A stretch of 64,000 bases of DNA from Flavobacterium nackdongense (GTDB lineage Bacteria > Bacteroidota > Bacteroidia > Flavobacteriales > Flavobacteriaceae), in assembly GCF_004355225.1 (NCBI RefSeq), contig NZ_CP037933.1:3658001-3722000 (forward strand), in the 5' to 3' direction. A program made the position numbers and the translations under genes. Below, one piece after another: positions 27,261 to 36,547 of the stretch. Numbering within the stretch: the first letter of the stretch is position 1; every line of letters begins with the position of its first letter. Below the pieces are notes generated by a model that had not been told where the DNA came from, searched no databases, and was given only the letters and a program-made list of their open reading frames with translations.

Positions 27261-28184
27261 TTATATTTTAATAATTTGTTTGTTTTTTAATGATTTTGAC
27301 AAGGGGGCTCCTGTCAAAACCAGTAAAAATAATGACCAGTTCTTAGGTTTGAATAGGCTACTAAAGAAATATTTTATAGTTAAAAAAAGTTGCACTGCTT
27401 TATATCCAAAATAGCCGTAGTGCTTGCGCATGATATAAAGTAACGAAATTTTTAATTCTTTTTTGATAGCCAATGATTTACCTGTACTCACTCCGTGAAA
27501 ATGAACAAATTCAGCTTCGGGAATGAGGTAGGCAAATTTTGATTTTTGGGCCAATCGAAGGCATAAATCCGTTTCTTCATAATATAGAAAAATAGTAGTG
27601 TCAAAACCACCAACTTCATAGAAATCGGTAGCTCGAATAAACATAAAACTACCCGGAACAAAGTTGACTTGAATCGGATTTGTATAGTGTTTTTTTCTTT
27701 TTGGAAATTTTTTAGAATTTAGTATTTCTAAAAAATTTCTGCCCAAAATTTCTTTGGTGGGTGAAGCGAAATGATCTAATGATATCATAAAGTCACCATT
27801 TTCTTTATAAGCTTGAGCACCAGCAATTCCTATATTTGAATTCGACTCTAAAGCATTTTTGAGAATCGATAAACAATCATTTTTGAGTAAGGTGTCGTTG
27901 TTTAGAAAAGCCAAATAATTAGCATTTGAGAATTGAACTCCAAACATATTTCCACCTCCAAATCCAGTATTTATTTTACTTCGGTGCAGTTCAATAGTAT
28001 CTGAATTAAGACTTTCGCAAAAAGCTTTTAGTTTCAAGTAATCCTCAGTTTCAGAACAATTATCTGTAATAATTATTTGATAGCGAATTTCAATAGCTGT
28101 CTTCTCTACAATAGAACGAATACAATTGATGCTATGTTCGCTCGAATTGTAATTGATTAATAGTATTGCAATGTCATACATCAT
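27261..28184 (-). CDS. GT2 family glycosyltransferase (rhamnosyltransferase-like)
   Basis: The 307-residue GT-A enzyme has AILLINYNSSEHSINCIRS at the start, a NTGFGGGNMFGVQ motif, FLNNDTLLKNDC with the metal-binding acidic residues, and YYEETDLCLRLA as catalytic region. The GGGN stretch and length are typical of WbbL-like rhamnosyltransferases, but the sugar is an inference. It overlaps the upstream GT2 gene by 4 nt (ATGA type), showing translational coupling. Confidence 0.88.
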   Translation of the reverse strand: MMYDIAILLINYNSSEHSINCIRSIVEKTAIEIRYQIIITDNCSETEDYLKLKAFCESLNSDTIELHRSKINTGFGGGNMFGVQFSNANYLAFLNNDTLLKNDCLSILKNALESNSNIGIAGAQAYKENGDFMISLDHFASPTKEILGRNFLEILNSKKFPKRKKHYTNPIQVNFVPGSFMFIRATDFYEVGGFDTTIFLYYEETDLCLRLAQKSKFAYLIPEAEFVHFHGVSTGKSLAIKKELKISLLYIMRKHYGYFGYKAVQLFLTIKYFFSSLFKPKNWSLFLLVLTGAPLSKSLKNKQIIKI

Positions 28185-28975
28185 AGGTATTGATTGATTC
28201 CTTTATCGATGAAAGTCAGTTTATTTTCGGTAGTTTGTCTTTCAATTTCGTTATTGATTTCGAGATGGCTTTTGGATTGTTCCTTGTGGTAAATGTGATA
28301 GGCAATTCCAGAAAATTTCAATCTTTTTCCTTTAATCCCCATGTTGTGCATCCGTTGAATCATTTCGGAATCGTCGATGCCCCAGCCCACCAAATTTTCA
28401 TTAAATCCGTTGATTTTTATAAAATCCTCCTTCCAAAAGGACATATTACAGCCTCTTAGTTTTCTAGAACGTTGGTCTACACTTTTAACAAAATTCATCA
28501 GAAAAGGAAATCGAATGGTTCGCCCTCTTTTCTTGATTCCTTTGGAAAATAAATTGAAGTCCAAGATTTTTTTTGAAAATAGTTCTGGTAGTATTTTCTC
28601 TTTAATATTCACTCGTGAACCATACAAATAATGCCCTTTTTCGGCAAAAGTGAGATGGTCTTCAACAAAATGTGGGTTCATTATGATGTCACCATCAATT
28701 TCAATAATATAGTCATATTTTGCTTTCGCAATGGCTTTATTCATAATGGTTGGTTTCCTGTTTTTTAGGTCTTCGTGCCAAATATGAATCAAAGGAATTG
28801 GGAATTTTTTTTGGAAATCGGTAATTAATTTTTTTGTTTCTTCTCTAGAACCATCATCAGCAATGATTACTTCGTTAGGCATAACAGTTTGTCTCAAAAG
28901 ACTTAATAATAATAGTTCTAGCGCTTCGGGCCAATTATAGGTAGGAGTTACTAATGTACAACTAGGATTAGTCAT
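28181..28975 (-). CDS. GT2 family glycosyltransferase
   Basis: The 264-residue protein starts CTLVTPTYNWPEALELLLLS, has IIADDGSREETKKL and IIEIDGDIIMNPHFVEDHL with the DGD metal site, and RGCNMSFWKEDF plus GWGIDDSEMIQRM near the C-terminus, the layout of galactosyltransferase-type GT2 enzymes. It is the first gene of the minus-strand glycosyltransferase operon (28975 to 23966), divergent from the lipid-A-core kinase gene. Confidence 0.88.
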   Translation of the reverse strand: MTNPSCTLVTPTYNWPEALELLLLSLLRQTVMPNEVIIADDGSREETKKLITDFQKKFPIPLIHIWHEDLKNRKPTIMNKAIAKAKYDYIIEIDGDIIMNPHFVEDHLTFAEKGHYLYGSRVNIKEKILPELFSKKILDFNLFSKGIKKRGRTIRFPFLMNFVKSVDQRSRKLRGCNMSFWKEDFIKINGFNENLVGWGIDDSEMIQRMHNMGIKGKRLKFSGIAYHIYHKEQSKSHLEINNEIERQTTENKLTFIDKGINQYL

Positions 28976-29009
28976 TAAAAATATATTTTTGGTAAAATTA
29001 CACTAATTA

Positions 29010-29040
29010 TTTGAAGTCTAAAATGCAATACATATATTTG
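29010..29040 (+). promoter_or_regulatory. Promoter for the KdkA/InaA-like kinase gene
   Basis: TTTG at 29010-29013, a 19-nt spacer and TATATTTG at 29033-29040: one of the best consensus promoters in the window. The ATG follows 21 nt later. Confidence 0.75.
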
Positions 29041-29061
29041 TTTTTTTAACCCCTACTTTTA

Positions 29062-29829
29062 ATGAAATATATATTTAATCCCAATTGTACCAACCACGAA
29101 CGTGAAATAATTGAGATAATTAACAATTTCAATGCAAATGGAATTCTTTTTGGCGACGGCCAACGAAATAAAATCAAATTATTTGAATTAAAAGGCAAAA
29201 CCATCAACATTAAATCCTTCAAAATTCCGCATTTGATCAATAAAATTGCCTATAAATATTTCAGAAAATCCAAAGCAAGACGCTCTTTTGAATATGCTAC
29301 CACTTTGTTGGAAAAAGGAATTGGAACGCCACAACCCATAGCATATTTTGAAAATTACGATTTCATCGGACTCAAGGATAGCTATTATGTGAGCGAACAT
29401 CTTCAGTGCGATTTGACATATAGGGAATTAGTCGAAATTCCTGATTTTCCAGATCACGAGACTATTTTGAGACAATTTACCCAATTTTCTTTCGATTTAC
29501 ACGAAAAAGGAATCGAGTTTTTAGACCATTCGCCGGGAAACACTTTGATTAAAAAAAACGCCGAAGGAAACTACGATTTCTTCTTGGTCGATTTGAATCG
29601 AATGAATTTTCACAATAGTATGGATTTCGATTCCAGAATGAAAAACCTTAGTCATTTGACTCCCAAAAAGGAGATGATTGCGGTGATGAGCAACGAATAT
29701 TCCAAATTATATACCACTCAGAGTGAAGCCGAAATTTTCGAAAAAATGTGGTTTTACACCAACGATTTTCAAGAGCGATTCGCTAGAAAAAGACGTTTGA
29801 AAAAGAAATTAAAATTCTGGAAATCTTAA
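29062..29829 (+). CDS. Lipopolysaccharide kinase (KdkA/InaA-like)
   Basis: A 255-residue protein-kinase-fold protein. The N-lobe has LFELKGKTINIKSFKIP, and the catalytic region shows FLDHSPGNTLI (catalytic Asp and Asn) and VDLNRMNF as the metal-binding loop. This is the pattern of KdkA/WaaP/InaA kinases, which phosphorylate Kdo or heptose in the LPS inner core. It lies between the glycosyltransferase operon and a heptosyltransferase-type GT9 gene, which supports a role in LPS core synthesis. Its substrate is inferred from context. Confidence 0.82.
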   Translation: MKYIFNPNCTNHEREIIEIINNFNANGILFGDGQRNKIKLFELKGKTINIKSFKIPHLINKIAYKYFRKSKARRSFEYATTLLEKGIGTPQPIAYFENYDFIGLKDSYYVSEHLQCDLTYRELVEIPDFPDHETILRQFTQFSFDLHEKGIEFLDHSPGNTLIKKNAEGNYDFFLVDLNRMNFHNSMDFDSRMKNLSHLTPKKEMIAVMSNEYSKLYTTQSEAEIFEKMWFYTNDFQERFARKRRLKKKLKFWKS

Positions 29830-29833
29830 TTTT

Positions 29834-30895
29834 CTAAAGATTCTCTTCCAAAAACAATTCGATTTTATCCTTGAACAATTCGGGTTCGAATTCTTCATAC
29901 AAAGTCAGCGCCTCTTTTTTGAGTTCTTTTTCTGTTTTAGCACTTAATAATGCTGGTTTGAAATCATTCAAATGCACCGAAATATGATGCACACCGTCTT
30001 CTAAAGTCGCCCAAATTTTCTTTTCAATCCAAGGCGAAAAAATTATAAATGAAGGTTTATTTAACGCTTTTGCCATATTAATGGCGCCGCCATCGTTGCC
30101 GATTATCAAATCGCAATGGTTCATTATGGCGATAAAGGAACGCAAATCATTGCCCAATAAATCGAAATATATTTTTTCTTGAGTGGAAGGTTTACAAGCA
30201 TCAAAAACAATTTTGGCCTCCTTGATTTGCTTAGGGAAATAATTGAAAAGAATATTTACTTCTTGATTATCGGCAATGCAATCGACCACTTTTGCCATAT
30301 ATTCCAATGGATAGGTTTTTAGTTTTTCGCTTCCCAAAAGGCTAATCATTACTGTTTTTCGATCTTTTTTAAGTTGATGGTATTCGAAAAGGGCAATAGC
30401 TTCTTGATCTTCTTTATCGGTAACAAATAATTTTGGAAAAGCATCCACTTCAATTTTCAAATTAAATGGTTCCAATAACGAAAGTCGTCTTTCGATGGCC
30501 AATCCCAAATTGGTTTTTGGGAATTCGGCAAAGGGAACATTGTCGGTATAAAGAAAAGTACGTCCCGGCTTTTTGTAGGAGATTTTTCTTTTGGCTCCGC
30601 TCCATAAAACAATGAGCCAACTTTCTAATTTAGAATAAGCATCAATCAATACATCGTATTTATTAGCGCGAATTTCGAGTGCCAAATTCATAAATTCTTT
30701 TTTACTGTTGCGATGTCTGTCCTGAAAAAGTAGTACATTATCAATATTGGGATTACCTTCAAGAACTGGCACAGTCGATTCGTAAACCAAATAATCGATT
30801 TGGGCATCGGGATAGGCTTTGCGTAAATTATTGCAAATGATGCTACTTACCAGCACATCGCCAATCATTTTTTGTTGTATAACTAGTATTTTCAT
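29834..30895 (-). CDS. Glycosyltransferase family 9 (ADP-heptose:LPS heptosyltransferase-like)
   Basis: The 353-residue protein starts MKILVIQQKMIGDVLVSSII, the family N-terminus, and has DYLVYESTVPVLEGNPNID, VMISLLGSEKLKTYPLEYMA and IIGNDGGAINMAKALNKPSF, the conserved nucleotide-binding motif of GT9. An upstream in-frame ATG (30937) would add 14 unrelated residues, so I take 30895. It is convergent with the kinase gene, 4 nt apart, and should add a heptose or similar sugar to the inner core. Confidence 0.9.
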   Translation of the reverse strand: MKILVIQQKMIGDVLVSSIICNNLRKAYPDAQIDYLVYESTVPVLEGNPNIDNVLLFQDRHRNSKKEFMNLALEIRANKYDVLIDAYSKLESWLIVLWSGAKRKISYKKPGRTFLYTDNVPFAEFPKTNLGLAIERRLSLLEPFNLKIEVDAFPKLFVTDKEDQEAIALFEYHQLKKDRKTVMISLLGSEKLKTYPLEYMAKVVDCIADNQEVNILFNYFPKQIKEAKIVFDACKPSTQEKIYFDLLGNDLRSFIAIMNHCDLIIGNDGGAINMAKALNKPSFIIFSPWIEKKIWATLEDGVHHISVHLNDFKPALLSAKTEKELKKEALTLYEEFEPELFKDKIELFLEENL

Positions 30896-30970
30896 CTCGA
30901 AAAAGGAGTCAAATTTTAACCTCACAAATTGAAGCAAAAAAAATCAATATTCTTGTCTAGTTTTAAAATA

Positions 30971-31014
30971 AAAATTCCAAATCCCAATAGATAATTATTG
31001 GAATTTGGAATTTT
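30971..31014 (-). terminator. Strong hairpin after dapD
   Basis: Arms of 19 nt (30971-30989 and 30996-31014) pair with a single mismatch around a 6-nt loop. It follows the dapD stop on the minus strand, and A/T-rich flanks allow termination. The TCCCGA..TCGGGA palindrome is adjacent. Confidence 0.75.
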
Positions 31015-31015
31015 A

Positions 31016-31031
31016 TCCCGAAGCATCGGGA
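31016..31031. repeat. Palindrome TCCCGA-AGCA-TCGGGA
   Basis: Six-base arms with a 4-nt loop between the dapD stop and the hairpin at 30971. It is another member of the CCCGA..TCGGG set (12297, 49721). Confidence 0.6.
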
Positions 31032-31045
31032 TTGGAATTTGAAAT

Positions 31046-31861
31046 TTATACTGCTACATCATATTCGCGCAACGCATTATTCAATGATGTTTTCAAATCT
31101 GTGGATGGTTTACGAGTACCGATAATCAAGGCGCAAGGCACTTGGTAATCTCCAGCGGCAAACTTTTTAGTATAACTTCCTGGAATTACAACCGAACGAG
31201 CAGGAACAAATCCTTTTCTTTCAACAGGAGTTTCTCCAGTTACATCAATAATTTTTGTGGAAGCAGTCAAGCATACATTCGCTCCAAGAACAGCTTCTTT
31301 GCCAACGTGAACGCCTTCGACAATAATACAACGAGAACCTATGAATGCACCATCTTCTATAATTACTGGAGCAGCTTGTAATGGTTCCAAAACGCCACCA
31401 ATTCCTACACCGCCAGAAAGGTGAACATCCTTGCCAATTTGAGCACAGCTTCCAACAGTTGCCCAAGTATCGACCATTGTTCCAGAATCTACATAAGCAC
31501 CAATGTTGACATAACTTGGCATCATAATTACGCCACTAGCCAGAAAAGCACCATATCGGGCAGAGGCTCCAGGAACCACACGTACTCCTTTTTCGGCATA
31601 ATCTCTTTTGAGCAACATTTTGTCGTTGTATTCGAAGATTCCACCTTCTAAAGTTTCCATTTTTTGGATTGGGAAATACAAAACTACTGCTTTCTTTACC
31701 CATTCGTTAACTTGCCAACCTTCGCCAACTGGTTCGGCAACACGCAATTTTCCGGAATCTAATAATTCGATTACCGCTCTAATGGCATCGGTAGTTTTTG
31801 TTTCTTGCAACAAAGCACGGTTTTCCCAAGCTTGTTCTATAAGGGATTGTAATTCGTTCAT
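31046..31861 (-). CDS. dapD: 2,3,4,5-tetrahydropyridine-2,6-dicarboxylate N-succinyltransferase
   Basis: The 271-residue enzyme begins MNELQSLIEQAWENRALLQ and has the hexapeptide-repeat beta-helix with YVNIGAYVDSGTMVDTWATV and EDGAFIGSRCIIVEGV. It succinylates tetrahydrodipicolinate in the succinylase branch of lysine and meso-diaminopimelate synthesis. An upstream extension of 15 codons to 31906 is rejected because it lacks family similarity and overlaps the divergent control region. The gene stands alone with its own hairpin. Confidence 0.95.
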   Translation of the reverse strand: MNELQSLIEQAWENRALLQETKTTDAIRAVIELLDSGKLRVAEPVGEGWQVNEWVKKAVVLYFPIQKMETLEGGIFEYNDKMLLKRDYAEKGVRVVPGASARYGAFLASGVIMMPSYVNIGAYVDSGTMVDTWATVGSCAQIGKDVHLSGGVGIGGVLEPLQAAPVIIEDGAFIGSRCIIVEGVHVGKEAVLGANVCLTASTKIIDVTGETPVERKGFVPARSVVIPGSYTKKFAAGDYQVPCALIIGTRKPSTDLKTSLNNALREYDVAV

Positions 31862-31932
31862 TTTGATAAAATTTTGAGCAAAGATAGAATTTTTAGCCAA
31901 AAGCAAAAAGTCAAATCTGATTGAAAATGTTA

Positions 31933-31940
31933 TATATTTG
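31933..31940 (+). promoter_or_regulatory. -7 element for the antitoxin-toxin-ruvX unit
   Basis: TATATTTG matches TAnnTTTG and is 19 nt before the ATG at 31960. It lies inside the possible upstream TTG-started extension, which excludes that start. It would drive antitoxin, toxin and ruvX together. Confidence 0.6.
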
Positions 31941-31959
31941 TATTTTAAATCGTTTCATT

Positions 31960-32193
31960 ATGGAAAGCATTAGAATTGAATTTCAGCCTAACATCAAAGC
32001 CAAGATTTTAGAATTATTGAGTTCGTTCTCTCCGGATGAATTGAAAATAGTTCCTGAAAGGTCAACTTTTGAAGAAGAAAAAAGAGAACTTGAAGCTTGT
32101 GCAGCGGAAATTGACAATGGAACTGCCAAATTTGTTAGTTTTGAAGAACTAGATTCATTTCTTGAAGAAACTATTTCACGATATGAAGATTAA
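31960..32193 (+). CDS. Antitoxin of a RelE/ParE-type pair
   Basis: A 77-residue acidic protein (MESIRIEFQPNIKAKILELL at the start, EELDSFLEETISRYED at the end) with the helical make-up of small antitoxins. The ATG at 31960 is chosen because an upstream TTG start would include the -7 box. Its end overlaps the next gene by 11 nt. Recognition rests mainly on the toxin-like neighbour. Confidence 0.72.
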   Translation: MESIRIEFQPNIKAKILELLSSFSPDELKIVPERSTFEEEKRELEACAAEIDNGTAKFVSFEELDSFLEETISRYED

Positions 32194-32464
32194 ACTAACG
32201 GAAAAATTTAAATATCAATTAGGAGATATTGTCATTTTTATTTCTAAAGACAAACCACTAGCGGCAAGGAAGTTTAAAAATGATTTGATCATAAAAATAA
32301 AAAATGATGTAGTAAATCCATTTCATTTCAAAAAATCTATTTATTTTAAAGACGAATTATATCGAGATTATGTTTTTAAAGGATATACAACAATTCTTAA
32401 AGTTGATGTGAAACAAGAAATAGTTTATGTTATCGGTATCGTGAAACACAGAAACTCCTTATAA
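32183..32464 (+). CDS. RelE/ParE-family toxin
   Basis: The 93-residue protein has the N-terminal helix-rich KIKLTEKFKYQLGDIVIFIS, KPLAARKFKNDLIIKI and the beta-strand end ELYRDYVFKGYTTILKVD and VYVIGIVKHR, as in ParE/RelE toxins. The ATG at 32183 is used; a TTG-initiated start at 32162 would only add seven residues. Its stop codon is 1 nt before the ruvX ATG (TAA-A-ATG), the same junction as at the ctaA locus. Confidence 0.8.
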   Translation: MKIKLTEKFKYQLGDIVIFISKDKPLAARKFKNDLIIKIKNDVVNPFHFKKSIYFKDELYRDYVFKGYTTILKVDVKQEIVYVIGIVKHRNSL

Positions 32465-32465
32465 A

Positions 32466-32882
32466 ATGCCAAGAATACTCGCTATAGATTACGGACAAAA
32501 ACGCACCGGAATCGCCGTTACCGACGAATTGCAAATTATCGCTTCAGGATTGACGACCATTCCTTCGGCTACAGCTATAGATTTTTTGGCAGCTTATTTT
32601 TCCAAAGAAAAGGTAGAAGCGGTCCTCATTGGCGAACCTAAACAAATGAACGGACAACCTTCAGAAAGTGCTTCTATTATCAAGGGATTTGTGACTCATT
32701 TTACCAATCATTTTCCAGAGATGAAAGTCATACGCGTAGACGAACGCTTTACTTCAAAAATGGCCTTCCAATCGATGATTGATAACGGAATGAGCAAAAA
32801 ACAACGCCAAAACAAGGCGCTTATTGACGAAATTTCGGCTACGATTATGCTTCAGGATTATTTATCAAGGAAAGTATTGTAA
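32466..32882 (+). CDS. ruvX: Holliday junction resolvase-like protein RuvX (YqgF)
   Basis: The 138-residue RNase-H-fold protein has ILAIDYGQKRTGIAVTDE, the ERFTSKMAFQS motif and a final DEISATIMLQDYL with the catalytic acid. YqgF/RuvX is near-universal and needed for 16S rRNA 5' processing. Here it is coupled tightly behind a toxin gene, with no room for a promoter of its own in the gap. It is convergent with the FUSC gene, 2 nt apart. Confidence 0.93.
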   Translation: MPRILAIDYGQKRTGIAVTDELQIIASGLTTIPSATAIDFLAAYFSKEKVEAVLIGEPKQMNGQPSESASIIKGFVTHFTNHFPEMKVIRVDERFTSKMAFQSMIDNGMSKKQRQNKALIDEISATIMLQDYLSRKVL

Positions 32883-32884
32883 TT

Positions 32885-35101
32885 CTATTCTTGCGATTTC
32901 AACAGTATTTTCGTCGTTTTTAAAATATTTTCAGACAGGTTGGTAAGCCAAATTAATTGCTCGATGACCAATTGGGCTTCACGCATTTTATTGATAAAAG
33001 AATCACTAGTAGTATCGGCACCTTCAGACAATTCCTTCTCACGTATTTTTTTTAATTCGTTAAAGCTGTCGTTTGTGTCCTCCTTATTTTCGAAAGTTAC
33101 TTCTATGTTTTCGTCTTGAAGAAGCAAAATGGATTGGTTTAAATTTTTTATGATTTTGTCAAAAACTGTGTTGAAAGAGGCAGAAGCCTTTGTGGTTTTA
33201 TGCGATTGAATAAAAGTGCCTAGGGAAGCCGCAGCCGAAAGCATAGCATTATTTACAACACTAAATTTATAGATTTGTTGAAGGTAGGATTGCTTCGATT
33301 TAGGTTCTTCGAGCATTCTTTGGAAGGAGGCCATAAGGTTGCCAATTTCTATGAAAGCCTGATTTCTTGCCCATCGATAGTTTTCGGTAATTCCTTTTTT
33401 TTCATTGTATAAAATCGAAATCTGCAGTAAATAATTTCTATTGGCTTCGATGGATTTTTTTATGTTTTCGTTTGTGTTTAAAGATTCCCAATAGGGCCAA
33501 AAAAAGTGATTGGCCAAAATGGCTAAAACTGCTCCGACAAAAGTATCCAAGACCCGATACATAATGATATTGCCATCATTTGGATGTATAATCGCAAAAA
33601 GGAAAAGGACATATATCGTAATAAAGGTACTGCCAATTTTATAATTAGACGGATTGTAAGTGAGTCCCAAAATCATAAATAGGATCGTTAGCGCCACCAG
33701 AATTGGTTGACTGGGCTCGATTGATAAAATGGCAAAACCGAGTATGGCGCCAAGCAGAGTGCCTATAAAACGATTGAAGGTTCTTTGTTTAGTTAAGCCA
33801 TATCCCGGGCGCATGATCACCACGATTGTGAGCAATATCCAGTATACATTTTCAAACGGCAGGACTTTTCCGAGTATCAATCCAAGTAACAAAGTAGCGG
33901 TGATGCGTAGCGAATGCCTGAATTCTACTGAAGAAAAACTGAGATTTTCGATTAAAGTGCTGATAGGATAATACGGCGTGATGGCTAGTTTTTCTATGTC
34001 TTTTTCTCTACCATTTAAATCTTTTAGTTTGACAGTTGAAGTATAGGCATTTTCTAGTATTTTTATTTTTTCGACTTGTTTTCCTGCATAATGCAGCATT
34101 GTTTGGAGCATGTGCACCCCTTCAGAATCTTCGTTTTTGCTCAGATTATTTTTGTATTCCTCTATTGCAAATTCAAAGGCCGATAATTTTTCGGATAAAG
34201 TGTTTTTTTGAATGAATCGCTTTCTTTTTCTGATTTTTTTGGATAATGATTTTAGATTCTTGGCTAATGTATAAGCTAAACTTTGGTAGGTAATCAGCAC
34301 TTTTGGATAGGCATCGAATTTCTGATGGAGCTTATTATGATCAAACGATGTAGCGATAGCCAGTTCCATTATTTCTACCAAAGACATTAAAGCGAGTAGC
34401 ATTTTCCTGTTTTGGTGTGAAGAACCGTAATCTGTTCTGTTTCGGACCAGGACTTCTCTCAAATTTTCGTGAATCGTATTCAATTCTACTTGAAGACCTA
34501 ATTGTTGACGTGTGATTTCTTTTCGGTCAGAATGCAATTCCCATAAATCGCCCCGCAATTTCAAATATTTTGAGGTCAAGTTAATGCATTCAACAATCTG
34601 TAACTCGGTATATCGGTATGGATTGATATAATAAAAAATGATGGAAATTATAAAATAGAACAATCCGCCACAAAGTAAAAGACCTGAATGATATAGAATG
34701 TCAAGGCCAGTATGAATGTGCGAAAGTGAAATGCAGGAAATCATTAGCGCTGAAAAAGCGACCATCGTGGAGCGTTGCCCATAAACCGACAACATAGACA
34801 ATATAAATACCAATGCGGCAAAAGCAGGATAAAAAAGAAATGGATAAGGATAAGTTAAATTGATTACAATATTAACAACAGTTAAAATCAAAACGGTGAT
34901 CAACAATCCCTTTATTTTGTGTTGTAAGTTGCTTGGCGTATCACTCGGAAAGGTAAAAAAGGCACCAAGGGCAATAGTGATTCCAATTTCAATTTGGCCC
35001 AGATACGAGAAAATAAAGACAGGTATAACGGCAGCCAACCCCACTTTGAGCGCGTTATAGAGATTGTTGCCAATGGTAATTTCTTTTAGTGTAGCAATCA
35101 T
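32885..35101 (-). CDS. FUSC/YccS-like inner-membrane transporter
   Basis: A 738-residue membrane protein with two hydrophobic blocks, each of about five to six segments (about 15-160 and 390-530), separated and followed by long helical cytosolic regions. This is the YccS/YhfK/FUSC (aromatic acid exporter-like) layout: PVFIFSYLGQIEIGITIALGA at the start of block one, LRITATLLLGLILGKVLPF and VVIMRPGYGLTKQRTFNRF in block two. Substrate is unknown. I take the ATG at 35101; a TTG seven codons earlier is possible. Confidence 0.86.
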   Translation of the reverse strand: MIATLKEITIGNNLYNALKVGLAAVIPVFIFSYLGQIEIGITIALGAFFTFPSDTPSNLQHKIKGLLITVLILTVVNIVINLTYPYPFLFYPAFAALVFILSMLSVYGQRSTMVAFSALMISCISLSHIHTGLDILYHSGLLLCGGLFYFIISIIFYYINPYRYTELQIVECINLTSKYLKLRGDLWELHSDRKEITRQQLGLQVELNTIHENLREVLVRNRTDYGSSHQNRKMLLALMSLVEIMELAIATSFDHNKLHQKFDAYPKVLITYQSLAYTLAKNLKSLSKKIRKRKRFIQKNTLSEKLSAFEFAIEEYKNNLSKNEDSEGVHMLQTMLHYAGKQVEKIKILENAYTSTVKLKDLNGREKDIEKLAITPYYPISTLIENLSFSSVEFRHSLRITATLLLGLILGKVLPFENVYWILLTIVVIMRPGYGLTKQRTFNRFIGTLLGAILGFAILSIEPSQPILVALTILFMILGLTYNPSNYKIGSTFITIYVLFLFAIIHPNDGNIIMYRVLDTFVGAVLAILANHFFWPYWESLNTNENIKKSIEANRNYLLQISILYNEKKGITENYRWARNQAFIEIGNLMASFQRMLEEPKSKQSYLQQIYKFSVVNNAMLSAAASLGTFIQSHKTTKASASFNTVFDKIIKNLNQSILLLQDENIEVTFENKEDTNDSFNELKKIREKELSEGADTTSDSFINKMREAQLVIEQLIWLTNLSENILKTTKILLKSQE

Positions 35102-35222
35102 AACTTTCAGGGTTGCTGGCAAAGGTAATGATTGTACAATCTTTTCTAAGAATTTACGGTTGGGATTTCTTAAGTAAATTTAAAATATTACTCAATGCTA
35201 TATTGAATGCATATTTTTTTAC

Positions 35223-35230
35223 TATTTTTG
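35223..35230 (+). promoter_or_regulatory. -7 element for def
   Basis: TATTTTTG matches TAnnTTTG. A TTG at 35203-35205 stands 17 nt upstream. The ATG is 60 nt downstream. Confidence 0.5.
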
Positions 35231-35290
35231 CGCACTGAAATTTTATTTAAGATTTTGAATTTGCAGTAGATAATTTTTAATACAATAGTA

Positions 35291-35878
35291 ATGATTTTAC
35301 CAATTGTTGGATATGGCGATCCAGTTTTAAGAAAAGTAGGAGAGGAGATCACTCCAGAATATCCCAACTTGAAAGAAACTATTGCAAATATGTATGAGAC
35401 GATGTACAATGCTTATGGAGTGGGACTTGCAGCCCAACAGGTAGGTTTGAACATTCGTCTTTTTGTAATCGATACGACGCCATTTAGCGATGATGAGGAT
35501 TTACCTACTGAAGAGCAAAAACAATTAAACGGCTTCAAAAGAACTTTTATCAACGCCAAAATGTTGAAAGAAGATGGTGAAATCTGGAGTTTTAACGAAG
35601 GTTGTCTCAGCATTCCCGATGTGCGGGAAGAAGTATATCGCAACGAAAGAATTACCATCGAGTATTGTGACGAAGATTTTAATCTAAAAACCGAAGTTTT
35701 TGATGGCCTAATTGCTCGTGTAATTCAACACGAATACGATCATATCGAAGGAATTTTGTTCACCGATTTGATTTCGACCTTAAAAAGACAATTGGTCAAA
35801 AAGAAACTGCAAAACATTATGGACGGCAAAGCAAGACCCGATTACCGTATGAAATTTTGCAACAAAAAAGGTAGATAA
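35291..35878 (+). CDS. def: Peptide deformylase
   Basis: The 195-residue metalloenzyme carries all three deformylase motifs: GVGLAAQQ at 43-50, EGCLS with the metal ligand C105, and HEYDH at 147-151. It removes the formyl group from nascent proteins at the ribosome. It is followed at 63 nt by the DUF5606 gene on the same strand. Confidence 0.96.
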   Translation: MILPIVGYGDPVLRKVGEEITPEYPNLKETIANMYETMYNAYGVGLAAQQVGLNIRLFVIDTTPFSDDEDLPTEEQKQLNGFKRTFINAKMLKEDGEIWSFNEGCLSIPDVREEVYRNERITIEYCDEDFNLKTEVFDGLIARVIQHEYDHIEGILFTDLISTLKRQLVKKKLQNIMDGKARPDYRMKFCNKKGR

Positions 35879-35941
35879 GAAATTGTTTATTCTGGAAACC
35901 AACGATAAACAACCAACAATAAACACCAAACAATTTATAAA

Positions 35942-36427
35942 ATGAATTTAGAAAAAATATTATCAATTTCTGGTAAACCAGGTTTATATGCATTAAAAGT
36001 TCAAACTCGCACCGGATTTTTAGCAGAATCTTTAATCGATGGAAAAAAAATATCGGTTAGTTTGAAAGTAAACGTGAGTTTATTATCCGAAATTTCTATT
36101 TACACCATCAACGAAGAAAAACCATTGACCGAAGTGATGCGAAACATCGCTATCAAAGAAAATGAAGGGCCAGCCATTTCACACAAAGAAGATAATGCCA
36201 CATTGGTAGCTTATTTTTCTGAAATTCTTCCAGAATATGATTCTGAAAGAGTGTATCCTTCCGATATTAAAAAAGTGTTGAATTGGTACAACTTACTTCA
36301 ATCCAAAGGAATGGTTTCTAAAGAAGAGCCTACAATAGAGAATGCTGAAGAAATTAAAGAAAAAGTGGTAGAAGAAGTTACTGCCGAAAAAGCTCCAGCG
36401 AAAAAAGCAAAAGCCAAGAAAGCATAA
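35942..36427 (+). CDS. DUF5606 family protein
   Basis: The 161-residue protein has the family start MNLEKILSISGKPGLYAL, an SH3-like N-terminal part and a helical middle ending VYPSDIKKVLNWYNLL. The C-terminus is a low-complexity Ala/Lys/Glu tail (PAKKAKAKKA). The function is unknown. The basic tail and its place after def suggest a ribosome- or nucleic-acid-related role, which is inference. A terminator follows. Confidence 0.82.
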   Translation: MNLEKILSISGKPGLYALKVQTRTGFLAESLIDGKKISVSLKVNVSLLSEISIYTINEEKPLTEVMRNIAIKENEGPAISHKEDNATLVAYFSEILPEYDSERVYPSDIKKVLNWYNLLQSKGMVSKEEPTIENAEEIKEKVVEEVTAEKAPAKKAKAKKA

Positions 36428-36450
36428 TTTAGCTTTCAAATATTTATTTT

Positions 36451-36487
36451 AATCCTGTCACGATGTTTTCCTGACGGGATTTTTTTG
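36451..36487 (+). terminator. Terminator after the DUF5606 gene
   Basis: Arms AATCCTGTCA and TGACGGGATT (one G-T pair) with an 11-nt loop and a T run. It isolates def-DUF5606 from mazEF-mazG. Confidence 0.9.
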
Positions 36488-36519
36488 TTTGAAAACCTAG
36501 ATTTTAAAAATTATTGTTA

Positions 36520-36527
36520 TAACTTTG
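36520..36527 (+). promoter_or_regulatory. -7 element for mazEF-mazG
   Basis: TAACTTTG matches TAnnTTTG and is 20 nt before the mazE ATG. No clear -33. Confidence 0.55.
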
Positions 36528-36547
36528 TTCTTATTAAAAAATGACTT